Source: Paenibacillus sp. HWE-109
GTDB taxonomy: Bacteria > Bacillota > Bacilli > Paenibacillales > NBRC-103111
Reading direction: 5' to 3'
DNA length: 64,000 bases
NCBI RefSeq assembly: GCF_022163125.1
Contig: NZ_CP091881.1
Coordinates: 1,178,001-1,242,000, forward strand
The notes below the pieces were generated by a model. It did not search any database and was not told the DNA's origin. It was given only the letters and a program-made list of their open reading frames with translations. The translations under genes were made by a program, and so were the position numbers. Numbering within the stretch: position 1 is the stretch's first letter; each line of letters starts with the position of its first letter. Below, piece by piece: positions 1 through 8,342 of the stretch.

Positions 1-456
1 AGATTGACTTGTTTGCTGGACAGTCCAAAAGATATTCCATTCCTTGCTCCTATTTATACTAAGGAAATTCTATACAGGCTTTTGCGTGGGAGGTATGGCG
101 TTACGCTGGCGCAAATCGCAATGGAAGGCAGCGGCACCTATGGAATCAGGGAGGCTATCGAACAAATAAGCAATAACTACAGCAAGCCTTTGCGCATTGA
201 GGAGCTTGCAGAAATAGCCAGGATGAGTATCTCATCATTTCACAGACACTTCAAAGAGGTAACAGCTATGAGCCCAATTCAGTTTCAAAAACAACTGCGA
301 TTACAGGAAGCACGTCGCTTATTATTAACAGAATCAGCAGATGCTGCTGATGTGGCATTTCGAGTAGGCTATGAAAGCCCCTCGCAATTCAGCCGCGAAT
401 ATTCTCGCATGTTTGGCTTTCCGCCTAGACAAGATATGAAACGCTTAAGAGTATAA
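1..456 (+). CDS. AraC-family transcriptional regulator, C-terminal part (5' end outside window)
   Basis: The frame is open from base 1, so the gene starts upstream of the window; about 151 codons remain. Residues from about 47 onward form the two helix-turn-helix units of an AraC/XylS DNA-binding domain, with 'LRIEELAEIARMS' in the first and 'VAFRVGYESPSQFSREY' in the second. The stretch before it (LAPIYTKEILYRLLRG) resembles the end of the AraC_N-type sensor domain found in YqhC-like regulators. No target can be inferred from the visible part. The stop at 454-456 is followed by about 200 bp without a recognisable gene before the ROK regulator. Confidence 0.85.
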   Translation, partial: RLTCLLDSPKDIPFLAPIYTKEILYRLLRGRYGVTLAQIAMEGSGTYGIREAIEQISNNYSKPLRIEELAEIARMSISSFHRHFKEVTAMSPIQFQKQLRLQEARRLLLTESADAADVAFRVGYESPSQFSREYSRMFGFPPRQDMKRLRV

Positions 457-659
457 AATGTAGTTGCAGATCGTGTATGTATTGCGGATATCGGCAGGTT
501 GCGGAGCAGGAAAAGCGGGTTGTTCATGCCTGTTACTCTTTAAAATGGTAGTAATTATTTGGTATAGTCTGATTGATATGTTAGAGTTAGATAGGAATGA
601 TATGTAGGTTTGTAATTCGAAAATTAACGAATGGACATGGATGAAAGTGGTGAAATGAG

Positions 660-1862
660 ATGCACTCCATGACGGCTAATGTTCTCCAGAGGATTAGGAG
701 AGCAAAGTTTCCGCTGTCGAAGGCTGATTTAGCTGAAGCAACAGGCTTATCTTTGTCCGCCATCTCTGTACATGTGGATCGATTACTTGAAGAAAAGATA
801 ATCGAGATATCAAGAATTGGGGTTTCATCAGGTGGAAGGAAACCTAGGCAGTATGCATTAAATAAACATATAGGATTAATTTTGTCGATTGAATTAGGAA
901 CTGCTTTTGTTCGCCTTGCCTTTACAAACTTTAATTGCGAAATCATTTGTGTAACAACCTGCGAAATTCAAATCGGGGATGGTCCCATTCCTATTTTGAC
1001 GCATATCCTTAAACTTGTTGATCAAATGATTTTAGAAAATAACTTTGATCGTACTTCTGTCAAAGGTATTGGCTTTGGCATACCAGGGCCTGTTGATTTC
1101 TCGAAGGGCGTTCCCATTTCCCCCCCGTTAATGCCTGGTTGGGATAGTTATCCGATCAGGGAGTTTTGGTCCAAATATTTCGATTGCCCTTGTTTTGTTG
1201 ATAATGATGTGAATATTATGGCACTAGGGGAACATGCTAAGGGATTACAGTTCGCATACAGCAATATCATTTATGTGAATGTTGACAGCGGGATTGGTTC
1301 AGGGATTATTTATAACGGCGTGCTGTATAGAGGATCCACAGGAAGTGCAGGGGATATCGGCCATTATGATATCGGGACGGATGTCGTGTGCTGGTGTGGA
1401 AATAGAGGGTGTCTCGAAGCTTCCGCAGGGGGAAAAGCTATCCTTTCAAAAGGAAAAGAGCTTGCGCGTTCCCATAATAGCCACTTTTTACTGCAGAGAC
1501 TGGGTAGTCGCAGCGAGTTGACACTTGATGATATTGGGACTGGAGTCCTTCAACTGGATCCAGTGTCTGTTGAGCTGATCCGGGAAAGTGGAAATTTGAT
1601 CGGAAGAGTGATTGCTTCAATCGTTAATTTCGCCAATCCTGACCTTATCATTATTGGAGGAAAGGTTGCGGAGTTTGGAGACATTTTTCTGGCTGCTATA
1701 CGCCAAAGTGTTTATCAGAGGTCATTACCACTCGCTACGAGAAATTTAATCATAAATAAATCGAGTCTTGGCGAAATGGCGAGTCTCATTGGCGGCGCCT
1801 TTATGGCTATTGATCAACTTATCATTCAATCGACTGAGGATGAACTTAAAGGCATTTTTTAA
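660..1862 (+). CDS. ROK-family transcriptional regulator (NagC/XylR type)
   Basis: This is a 400-residue protein of normal length for a ROK repressor. Residues about 10-60 form a winged helix-turn-helix (SKADLAEATGLSLSAISVHVDRL), and residues about 75-390 form the sugar-kinase-like ROK domain. The ROK zinc motif CxCGxxGCLE is intact (C244, C246, C251, E253), and the glycine-rich segment GIGSGIIYNG is present. ROK repressors of this architecture bind palindromic operators and release them on binding a sugar or sugar phosphate. The ATG at 660 gives a full HTH but has only a weak ribosome site. The gene is followed by a terminator and then by a promoter overlapped by a strong inverted repeat (1928-1952), so the oxidoreductase downstream is its most likely target. 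That link is inferred from position only. Confidence 0.9.
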   Translation: MHSMTANVLQRIRRAKFPLSKADLAEATGLSLSAISVHVDRLLEEKIIEISRIGVSSGGRKPRQYALNKHIGLILSIELGTAFVRLAFTNFNCEIICVTTCEIQIGDGPIPILTHILKLVDQMILENNFDRTSVKGIGFGIPGPVDFSKGVPISPPLMPGWDSYPIREFWSKYFDCPCFVDNDVNIMALGEHAKGLQFAYSNIIYVNVDSGIGSGIIYNGVLYRGSTGSAGDIGHYDIGTDVVCWCGNRGCLEASAGGKAILSKGKELARSHNSHFLLQRLGSRSELTLDDIGTGVLQLDPVSVELIRESGNLIGRVIASIVNFANPDLIIIGGKVAEFGDIFLAAIRQSVYQRSLPLATRNLIINKSSLGEMASLIGGAFMAIDQLIIQSTEDELKGIF

Positions 1863-1876
1863 TGAAAAATTTAATG

Positions 1877-1920
1877 AACACACACTTTTTACTCTGGGAG
1901 AAGGTGTGTGTTTATTTTTT
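1877..1920 (+). terminator. Rho-independent terminator after ROK regulator
   Basis: A stem of about 12 bp pairs AACACACAC with GTGTGTGTT around a loop of about 11 nt. It is followed by a T-rich tract (TTTATTTTTTT). It separates the ROK gene from the next transcription unit. Confidence 0.75.
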
Positions 1921-1927
1921 TATCGTA

Positions 1928-1966
1928 ACTTTTAACGTTGACCGTTAAAAGTATAACTGATATAGT
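1928..1966 (+). promoter_or_regulatory. Promoter with overlapping palindromic operator
   Basis: Two perfect 10-bp inverted arms, ACTTTTAACG (1928-1937) and CGTTAAAAGT (1943-1952), flank the 5-bp centre TTGAC. That centre is the start of a -35 box TTGACC (1938-1943). It is followed by a 17-bp spacer and the -10 box TATAGT (1961-1966). A protein bound to the palindrome would cover the -35, as in simple repression. The adjacent ROK regulator is the obvious candidate. The promoter drives the oxidoreductase starting at 1987. Confidence 0.7.
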
Positions 1967-1986
1967 CAAAAGTATGGAGGGATGGT

Positions 1987-3135
1987 ATGAAAAAAATAAA
2001 AACCGCAATTATTGGAGCTGGTTTTATAGGGAAGGCCCATCTTGAAGCAATAAGAAGATTGGGATTTGTTGATATCGTGGCTATAGGGCAAAGCAGTCAG
2101 CTTCACGCAGATGAGTACGCAAGCTCTCTTAAGATTCCGAAGGCATACGGAAATTACATGGATCTGTTGCGTGACAATGAGATTGAGGTTGTGCACAACT
2201 GTACGCCTAACCACCTTCATTATGAAATAAATAAACAAGCGTTACTGCACGGGAAACATCTACTTTCGGAGAAACCTCTAACTCTTACAAGCGAAGAAGC
2301 TAAGGTTCTTTATGAATTAGCCCAAGTAAAGGGGCTAATTACGGGGATTAATTATAACTACAGACAGTTTCCTATGGTTCAGCAACTGAAAAATATGGTC
2401 CAAGACAATGATCTTGGCGAAATCCGAATTATTCGAGGGAGTTACTTACAGGACTGGCTTCTTTACAATACAGACTACAATTGGCGTATGGAACCTCAAT
2501 ACGGAGGCGAGACACGAGCGATAAGCGATATAGGTTCCCACCTTTTTGATCTCGTACAATATGTGACGGATCTCAGAATTGTAGAAGTTCTAGCTGATAT
2601 TTCTGTTGTCCATCCGAAACGTTATAAGCCAAGTAAAAGCGGTATATCCTTTGAGGTGAACTCAGATGTTAGTGTGAATCTGGTAGATATTAATACCGAA
2701 GATTATTGTTCGGTTATGGTGAAGTTTAGTAATGGAGCTCGGGGCATACTTACCGTCTCTCAAGTATCTGCAGGCAAGAAAAATGCCCTTGAAATAAACT
2801 TGGATGGGTTAATTTCTTCTGGAACCTGGAAGCAAGAGGAACCATTCCGTTTACAGATGGGCTATAGGGATAAACCGGGTGAAACCATATTAAGAGATCC
2901 TAGCTTGCTCAAGAAGAAAGCGTTGCCATACTTGCATTACCCAAGCGGTCATGAAGAAGGTTGGACAGACAGTCTTAAAAATATGATGAATAACTTTTAT
3001 GAGGCGATCGTAAATAATGATGTGCTTTCTCACTCTGTCGCGACTTTCAAAGAAGGGTATCAAATTATGCTTATCAACGATGCTATTGTGAGAAGTGTAA
3101 AGACCGGCACATGGGAGCAGGTCAAATCTATCTAG
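1987..3135 (+). CDS. Gfo/Idh/MocA-family NAD(P)-dependent oxidoreductase
   Basis: The protein has 382 residues. The N-terminus carries the Rossmann nucleotide-binding motif GAGFIG (10-15), and E95-K96-P97 is the conserved EKP motif whose lysine is catalytic in this family. The C-terminal two thirds is the alpha/beta substrate domain, including ISDIGSHLFDL with the usual active-site histidine. Members oxidise or reduce hydroxyls of sugars, inositols or sugar acids. The start has a GGAGG ribosome site at 1976-1980. The gene stands alone behind an operator-overlapped promoter. A ThuA-like gene follows about 420 bp downstream, which recalls the ThuA/ThuB pairing in disaccharide oxidation; that is a loose analogy, because a terminator lies between them. 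Confidence 0.9.
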   Translation: MKKIKTAIIGAGFIGKAHLEAIRRLGFVDIVAIGQSSQLHADEYASSLKIPKAYGNYMDLLRDNEIEVVHNCTPNHLHYEINKQALLHGKHLLSEKPLTLTSEEAKVLYELAQVKGLITGINYNYRQFPMVQQLKNMVQDNDLGEIRIIRGSYLQDWLLYNTDYNWRMEPQYGGETRAISDIGSHLFDLVQYVTDLRIVEVLADISVVHPKRYKPSKSGISFEVNSDVSVNLVDINTEDYCSVMVKFSNGARGILTVSQVSAGKKNALEINLDGLISSGTWKQEEPFRLQMGYRDKPGETILRDPSLLKKKALPYLHYPSGHEEGWTDSLKNMMNNFYEAIVNNDVLSHSVATFKEGYQIMLINDAIVRSVKTGTWEQVKSI

Positions 3136-3554
3136 GAAGTACATAATATGCAGGAAGCAGGGGAAGCCACTCCAATGATTCCTGATTTATGGTATTGCGG
3201 ATCAAGAGGAAATCGAGGAGATCAGCCGACTTAATAGCCAGGGTCTGAGTTCAGGGACTGTTATGTACGGAATGACGAAGATGGTGACAAGTAAAAACAA
3301 ATAAATAGAGTTATGTCGACTGTTGCGACGATAGTTGGGAATTGCAAGACCGGAACTCCAAGGGGAAAATGGGGTTCCGGTTTTTTTGCGTTATAAGAGC
3401 AAAGGAAAGGAACTAAGCATCGAATAAATATACAGGATTTGCGAAAGATGTAGGGTACTGCCCGAGTGCTAATGCTTATATGATGAATTTGAGAAAGAAA
3501 GTTGGCTGTACACTGGATCTGGATAAATGAGTTGGATGCTTGTAAGGAGGACCT
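3136..3554. other. Intergenic region with possible gene remnants
   Basis: This 419-bp gap holds a terminator (3350-3387) and two short open stretches with protein-like composition. 3179-3304 (+) reads as 41 codons ending ...GTVMYGMTKMVTSKNK, and 3417-3530 (+) reads as 37 codons ending ...LRKKVGCTLDLDK. Neither has a plausible start or ribosome site. They could be scraps of decayed genes or chance. A ribosome site AAGGAGG for the next gene lies just upstream of 3555. Confidence 0.3.
3350..3387 (+). terminator. Rho-independent terminator
   Basis: CCGGAACTCC (3350-3359) pairs with GGGGTTCCGG (3371-3380), with one G-T wobble, and is followed by seven Ts. It isolates the oxidoreductase unit from the large cluster that follows. 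Confidence 0.85.
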
Positions 3555-4235
3555 ATGTATAAAATACTTGCTGTCCTGGGGGACTACTATCATCACCGGG
3601 AATTACTCGAAAAGTCTTTGATGTCAGCGGTGCTTTCCGCTATCGGAGATCGGACTTCTACGGAAGTGAGAATAATTGAAATGAACGATTTGATCGGTGC
3701 ATTAGACGAGCGGCCGGATGCTGTCGTTCTATTCAAGGAGAATCGGCTTGATCCCGAAGGTGATTCGCAATGGATGTGGATGACGGAGGAAATAAGTGAA
3801 GCGATCCAACAGTATGTCATGCGTGGCGGCGGCTGGCTGGCCTGGCACTCCGGCCTTGCCTCCTACCCGGCAAATGGCGGGTATGTCCAGATGCTGAGAG
3901 GTCATTTCCTCTCACATCCGACGCTGCATCAGCCTGTAGATTATGAAGGAGCGGGCATCAGGTTTACGATACTGGACGAACACTATTTTGTAAGTTGTCA
4001 GGAAGATCAGACCGAAGTCTATTTACGTTCTTCCTCCGTAGATGGGAATTCCATCGCTGCTTGGAGACATACCTTTGGAGATGGCAGAGTGAGCTGCTTC
4101 ACACCGGCTCATCTTCCCGATGGATTAGAACATGCGAGCGTCATTCAACTATTGGGAGAAGCGCTTGCTTGGTGTGCGGGCGTAAGCAATTCGGTGAGCA
4201 AGCCAATCGCAATAAAGGAGGAAACGCAGCTGTGA
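3555..4235 (+). CDS. ThuA-like protein (trehalose-utilisation family, class I glutaminase-amidotransferase fold)
   Basis: The protein has 226 residues, the normal size for a ThuA-domain protein. The strand-turn segment GGGWLAWHSG (about 92-101), HPTLHQPVDYEG and the C-terminal GDGRVSCFTPAH match the family pattern. ThuA proteins sit beside Gfo/Idh/MocA enzymes in pathways that oxidise glycosides to 3-keto sugars, but their own reaction is poorly defined. A ribosome site AAGGAGG precedes the ATG. The stop overlaps the GTG start of the GH88/105 gene by 4 bp (GTGA), so the two are translationally coupled. This is the first gene of the 3.5-11.9 kb run. Confidence 0.8.
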   Translation: MYKILAVLGDYYHHRELLEKSLMSAVLSAIGDRTSTEVRIIEMNDLIGALDERPDAVVLFKENRLDPEGDSQWMWMTEEISEAIQQYVMRGGGWLAWHSGLASYPANGGYVQMLRGHFLSHPTLHQPVDYEGAGIRFTILDEHYFVSCQEDQTEVYLRSSSVDGNSIAAWRHTFGDGRVSCFTPAHLPDGLEHASVIQLLGEALAWCAGVSNSVSKPIAIKEETQL

Positions 4236-5275
4236 CAGATAGGGCGCCTAACTTGATTGAAGATGAGCAGCGAGTGGAACGAGTAAAAAGAGCACTGCTC
4301 AGCATGCAAAGATTTTCCTGGGAACAAGGGGTTGCAGCTCAAGCAATGTTAGAAAGCGGCGATTCAGAGCTGGCGATCTTGTTAGCGAGAGATGCGGTTG
4401 TTCGGCAAGATGCTTCGGGTAAACTGGGTGTCATGAATGACGGATACTCGGTTACCGACTCTGCGGCCAATGGCGAAGCCGTTGCCTATGCAGCTAAGCT
4501 CACGGGCGACCCGATGTTTGTGCAGGCGGAGGCAAGCATGCTCGAATGGCTGCTGCACCAAGCCCCCCGAACAGAGGAGGGGATTTTGCACCATGTGGTA
4601 GATAAGCCGCAGGTTTGGATTGATTCATTCTATATGGCTCCGCCTTTTTTGGCGGTATGCGGTTATTACCAAGAAGCAGTAAGACAAGTTGATGGCTACT
4701 GGAAGCTTCTCTGGGACCCGGAGGCCAGGTTGTTTTCCCATATATGGGATGATGGGGCGAAATCATTCGTTCGCAAAGCGCATTGGGGTGTAGGCAACGG
4801 GTGGGCAGCTGCCGGCATGGTCAGGGTTTTGGACAGCCTTCCCGATTCGATGAAGGTGGAGCGAAACCGCATTTCTGGCTATTTGCTGGAAACGATTGAC
4901 GGTTGTTTGCTGCGTATGCGCGAAGATGGATTATTCCACGATGTGATGGATGATGCAGAGACATTTGTCGAGACCAATGCAGCGCAAATGCTAAGCTATA
5001 CCATTTATCGGGCTATTGGAATGGGACTTCTGGGCAATGGCTATGCACGCTACGCGGATGATATGCGCAGAGCTGTTCACGGACGTGTCGACAGCGATGG
5101 ACTCGTTCAGGGATCGTGCGCGGCGCCATTTTTTGATCGGCCGGGGACCGCTCCGGAAAGTCAGGCATTCTTCATGCTGATGGAAAGCGCAGCTAGGTCA
5201 TTCGCCCTGCTAAGCGCAAATAGAGCTGGAGAAGCTGGAGCGTCAACGGAGAACGGTAAAGGAGGGGAGTCATGA
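4232..5275 (+). CDS. Glycoside hydrolase family 88/105 (unsaturated rhamnogalacturonyl/glucuronyl hydrolase-like)
   Basis: The GTG at 4232 is chosen as the start because AAAGGAGGAA lies at the right distance and the codon overlaps the upstream stop; an ATG 79 codons earlier lies inside the ThuA gene. The product has 347 residues, typical of YteR/GH105. The alpha/alpha-toroid motifs NDGYSVTDSAANGEAV, W129-x-D131-SFYMAPPF, HWGVGNGWAAAGM and DGLFHDVMDD are present; D131 aligns with the catalytic aspartate of YteR. These enzymes hydrate the C4=C5 double bond of unsaturated uronides left by polysaccharide lyases and so release the neighbouring sugar. There is no signal peptide, so it acts in the cytoplasm on imported oligosaccharide. 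The stop overlaps the ATG of the kinase (ATGA). Confidence 0.85.
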   Translation: MTDRAPNLIEDEQRVERVKRALLSMQRFSWEQGVAAQAMLESGDSELAILLARDAVVRQDASGKLGVMNDGYSVTDSAANGEAVAYAAKLTGDPMFVQAEASMLEWLLHQAPRTEEGILHHVVDKPQVWIDSFYMAPPFLAVCGYYQEAVRQVDGYWKLLWDPEARLFSHIWDDGAKSFVRKAHWGVGNGWAAAGMVRVLDSLPDSMKVERNRISGYLLETIDGCLLRMREDGLFHDVMDDAETFVETNAAQMLSYTIYRAIGMGLLGNGYARYADDMRRAVHGRVDSDGLVQGSCAAPFFDRPGTAPESQAFFMLMESAARSFALLSANRAGEAGASTENGKGGES

Positions 5276-6231
5276 GTCTGGATGTCATTTGTCTAGGGGA
5301 ATTGTTAATTGATTTCGTTTCCACGAACAAAGATGTACCTTTGACGGAGAGTACAGGTTTTCTTAAAGCACCAGGCGGAGCGCCGGCCAATGTTGCAGCT
5401 GGTATTGCAAGATTAGGCGGAACTGCCGGATTCATCGGCAAGGTCGGGCGCGATCCGTTCGGCTACTATTTGAAAAGCGTGCTTCAGCATTTGAAGGTGG
5501 ACACCTCCTATTTGGCGTTCGATGAGGAGGCCCGGACTACGCTCTCCTTCGTGGCGCAAAAGCCGGACGGAGATCGGGAATGCATGTTTTATCGTCACCC
5601 TGGAGCGGACATGCGTCTCACGCCAGAAGAAATTGTAGAATCCTACATTTGCAATGCGACAATTTTTCATTACGGCTCTATTAGCTTGGGCAGTGAAAGC
5701 AGCAAAGCAGCTACCCTTCGTGCACTTGGATATGCGCGTGCCCACAATCTGCTGATTTCTTATGACCCCAATTTGCGAATGGATCTGTGGCGAGACTCGG
5801 AGCAGGCACGCAAGGAAATTAATGAAGGGTTCGGCTATGCCGATTTTGTCAAAATCAGTGAGGAAGAGTATCCGTTCATAACGGGCTGTCAAGATGTCGA
5901 GTCCTGCGGCCGGTACATTCTAGAACGGGGAGCCAAGCTGGTTGTCGTTACGTTGGGCAAAAACGGGAGCTATTACACAACGGGGCAATCAAGTGGATAT
6001 GTAGCTGGATATGCTGCTCAGGTTGTGGATACAACGGGAGCCGGAGACGCTTTCGTGGCAGCGATGCTGCATAACTTTGCGCATTGTATGAAAGATGGCG
6101 TACCCCATCTGGAGCAAGGGCTGCCTCAGATGCTGCTTTTTGCCAATGCGGCTGGTTCCCTAGCGACTACGCGCATCGGCGCGATTCCTTCGCTGCCGAC
6201 GAAAGAGGAGGTAGAGGCGCTGCTAGTTTGA
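5272..6231 (+). CDS. PfkB-family carbohydrate kinase (fructokinase / 2-keto-3-deoxygluconate kinase-like)
   Basis: The protein has 319 residues. The N-terminal family signature GGAPANVAAGIARLG and the C-terminal ATP-site signature DTTGAGDAF (253-261) are intact; D259 is the catalytic base. PfkB kinases phosphorylate fructose, ribose, KDG and similar sugars. With a KDPG/KHG aldolase at the far end of the cluster and an unsaturated-uronyl hydrolase immediately upstream, a KDG-type kinase role is attractive. The sequence itself is closest in feel to fructokinases, so the substrate is open. It overlaps the upstream gene by 4 bp. Confidence 0.85.
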   Translation: MSLDVICLGELLIDFVSTNKDVPLTESTGFLKAPGGAPANVAAGIARLGGTAGFIGKVGRDPFGYYLKSVLQHLKVDTSYLAFDEEARTTLSFVAQKPDGDRECMFYRHPGADMRLTPEEIVESYICNATIFHYGSISLGSESSKAATLRALGYARAHNLLISYDPNLRMDLWRDSEQARKEINEGFGYADFVKISEEEYPFITGCQDVESCGRYILERGAKLVVVTLGKNGSYYTTGQSSGYVAGYAAQVVDTTGAGDAFVAAMLHNFAHCMKDGVPHLEQGLPQMLLFANAAGSLATTRIGAIPSLPTKEEVEALLV

Positions 6232-6260
6232 GCGCTTCGTGCAGAGAGGAGTCAGAGGCT

Positions 6261-7304
6261 ATGAAAAGTCTGGTTGTAGACAAAGACGGACAGCTAGCCA
6301 TCCGTGAAATAGCGAAGCCCGTGCATGGGGAATATCAGGCGTTGGTGAAGATGGTTAGCTGCGGCATTTGCCGTGGAACGGATATGAAGCTGATTCATGG
6401 GGAATTCAAAGGATTTGATACGTATCCTGCGGTGCTGGGGCATGAAGGGGTAGGTCGTGTGGTGGAGACGGGGGCACGCGTACGGCATTTGCAAGTTGGA
6501 GACTTAGTGCTGCTGCCGTTTCTCGAAGGCGTGACGGACGGGGTTCATTCTGGATGGGGAGCTTTCTCTGAATATGCGGTTGTAGGAGACAGCAAATCTT
6601 TGCTCGAAGATGGCAAAGGGCCGGGATATCCGGAATTCTCCGAAGCTTACTATGCCCAGCAGCGGCTGCCGCATGATATTGATATCACGGTTGCTCCCAT
6701 GATCATTACCTTTCGCGAGGTGCTCAGCGCTTGCAAGCGTTTCGGATTCCGCCCCAATGCGAGTGTGGTCGTTTTTGGAGCGGGTCCTGTCGGGCTTACC
6801 TTCATCACGTTTGCCAAGCTGCTGGGTATGGGACCCATCATCGCTTCTGTAACGAGTGACGCGAAGGTGGAAGAGGCGCTGCAAGCAGGTGCGCACTACG
6901 CCTTTAATAGCAAGCAATGCGATTTGACAGCAGCGGTAAGAAACATTTGTCATAACGGTGTGGACTTTTCTGTAGATGCTGTCGGTAAAAATGAAATTAT
7001 TAACCAGAGTATGGAACTGCTTGCACCCTACGGGCATATTTGTTGCTACGGGATTTCACCCGAAACCCAAATGCGTCTGGATTGGAGCAAAGCGCCGTAT
7101 AACTGGCATCTGGATTTCATTCAATGGCCCTCTAAGCTGGAAGAATCGGAGAGCCACCTGCAGGTGATGAATTGGATTGCGTGCGGTGTTCTGAAACCAG
7201 AGGCATTCGTATCAACAGTATTCGACTTTGATCGCATTCTGGATGCGTTCGAGTTGGTTGGAACAAACAGCGGACTGAAGAAAACAGTGATCACGTTCAA
7301 ATGA
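6261..7304 (+). CDS. Zinc-dependent medium-chain alcohol/sugar dehydrogenase
   Basis: The start at 6261 follows the ribosome site AGAGAGGAG; earlier in-frame codons fall inside the kinase gene. The product has 347 residues. The catalytic zinc ligands of the family are visible as C37 (SCGICRGTD) and H61-E62 (GHEGVG), and the cofactor motif is VVFGAGPVG. The four-cysteine structural zinc loop of many alcohol dehydrogenases is absent. Members oxidise polyols, aldoses or sugar acids with NAD(P). A lactonase follows 40 bp downstream. That order suggests aldose to lactone to aldonate, but the substrate is not determinable from sequence. Confidence 0.85.
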   Translation: MKSLVVDKDGQLAIREIAKPVHGEYQALVKMVSCGICRGTDMKLIHGEFKGFDTYPAVLGHEGVGRVVETGARVRHLQVGDLVLLPFLEGVTDGVHSGWGAFSEYAVVGDSKSLLEDGKGPGYPEFSEAYYAQQRLPHDIDITVAPMIITFREVLSACKRFGFRPNASVVVFGAGPVGLTFITFAKLLGMGPIIASVTSDAKVEEALQAGAHYAFNSKQCDLTAAVRNICHNGVDFSVDAVGKNEIINQSMELLAPYGHICCYGISPETQMRLDWSKAPYNWHLDFIQWPSKLEESESHLQVMNWIACGVLKPEAFVSTVFDFDRILDAFELVGTNSGLKKTVITFK

Positions 7305-7344
7305 ACGAAGGGACGAAACACATAGATTGAAGGAGGAATTTAAA

Positions 7345-8331
7345 ATGAAAGAACCAAGATTGTTCACATTATTGCCGGAAGAGCATGTTACGACACCCGA
7401 TGGTATGGCGGTAGCATCAGATGGAACACTGGTGCTATCCTGTCCCAATTTCGCCGATCATTCCCGGCCAGGCTGCCTCGTCAAAATCGATTCCCACAGA
7501 CAAGTGCGCAAATGGGTCGAAGTACCGGTTCATGCGGATACAGGAATCGCTTGCCCGATGGGCATCGCTTTCGGACCGGACGGTGACGTGTATATTTGCG
7601 ACAATCAAGGCTGGTCGGGCTCGGAGGCAGGCAGCTTCAAAGGCCGGATTCTGAGGCTTCGCATCGTGGATGACCGAGTGGTTGCAGCGACTGTTGTTGC
7701 GCAAGGGATGGAGCATCCTAACGGGATTCGCATTCGCGGCTCGCATATGTATGTCACACAAAGTGTGTTGACCAAGGTAAAGGATCCTACGGGACTGCTG
7801 CGAAGCTGTGTGTATCGGTTCGGACTCGACGAGGAAGGCATTCAGATCAACAATACGCTGGATGATCCTCATATGCTGACAACGCTGCTGACCCTCAATG
7901 AGAACGATCAATATGGTGCCGATGGCATTGAGTTCGATCCGCAAGGCAACTTGTATGTAGGCAATTTCGGCGATGGAGCCGTCCACAAGATTACGTTTAA
8001 TTTGGATGGTACAGTGAAGGACAACGTCGTTTGGGCGAAGAACCCAGATCAACTGCAGACGACCGACGGCATGGTGATGGACGAAGATGGCCATTTGTAT
8101 ATTGCCGATTTCTCAGCCAATGCAATTGCCAAGGTATATCCGGATGGCACAGTCGAACGGTACGCCCAAAGTCCGGATTCCAATGGTTTCAATGGTGAAC
8201 TCGATCAGCCTAGTGAGCCGATTATCTGGAATGGGAAGCTGATCGTTTCTTGTTTCGATCTGGTAACGGGTCCTGGCAAAGTGAATACCAAGCATGAACT
8301 GCCGGCAACGATGTCAGAGCTCGATTTATAA
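7345..8331 (+). CDS. SMP-30/gluconolactonase-like beta-propeller lactonase
   Basis: The ATG at 7345 lies 8 nt after a perfect AAGGAGG (7330-7336). The product has 328 residues with the repeated strand motifs of the six-bladed SMP-30 propeller (PDGMAVASDGTLVLS, MGIAFGPDGDVYICDNQG, HPNGIRI, GADGIEFDPQGNLYVGNFGDG, TTDGMVMDEDGHLYIADF). These enzymes open sugar lactones using a single divalent metal. No signal peptide is seen, so it should be cytoplasmic. Its position directly after a sugar dehydrogenase fits hydrolysis of an aldonolactone. A second potential lactonase, the phosphotriesterase-like protein at 18.9 kb, is in the same cluster. Confidence 0.85.
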   Translation: MKEPRLFTLLPEEHVTTPDGMAVASDGTLVLSCPNFADHSRPGCLVKIDSHRQVRKWVEVPVHADTGIACPMGIAFGPDGDVYICDNQGWSGSEAGSFKGRILRLRIVDDRVVAATVVAQGMEHPNGIRIRGSHMYVTQSVLTKVKDPTGLLRSCVYRFGLDEEGIQINNTLDDPHMLTTLLTLNENDQYGADGIEFDPQGNLYVGNFGDGAVHKITFNLDGTVKDNVVWAKNPDQLQTTDGMVMDEDGHLYIADFSANAIAKVYPDGTVERYAQSPDSNGFNGELDQPSEPIIWNGKLIVSCFDLVTGPGKVNTKHELPATMSELDL

Positions 8332-8342
8332 AGGAGTCTTGT

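Noticed and set aside
3995..4231. In-frame 79-codon upstream extension of the GH88/105 gene
   Set aside because: It lies inside the ThuA gene in another frame, and the GTG at 4232 has a perfect ribosome site and homology starts there.
7435..8094. Long minus-strand open frame (219 codons)
   Set aside because: It is antisense to the SMP-30 gene, has no ribosome site and no recognisable motifs; a shadow of biased codon use.
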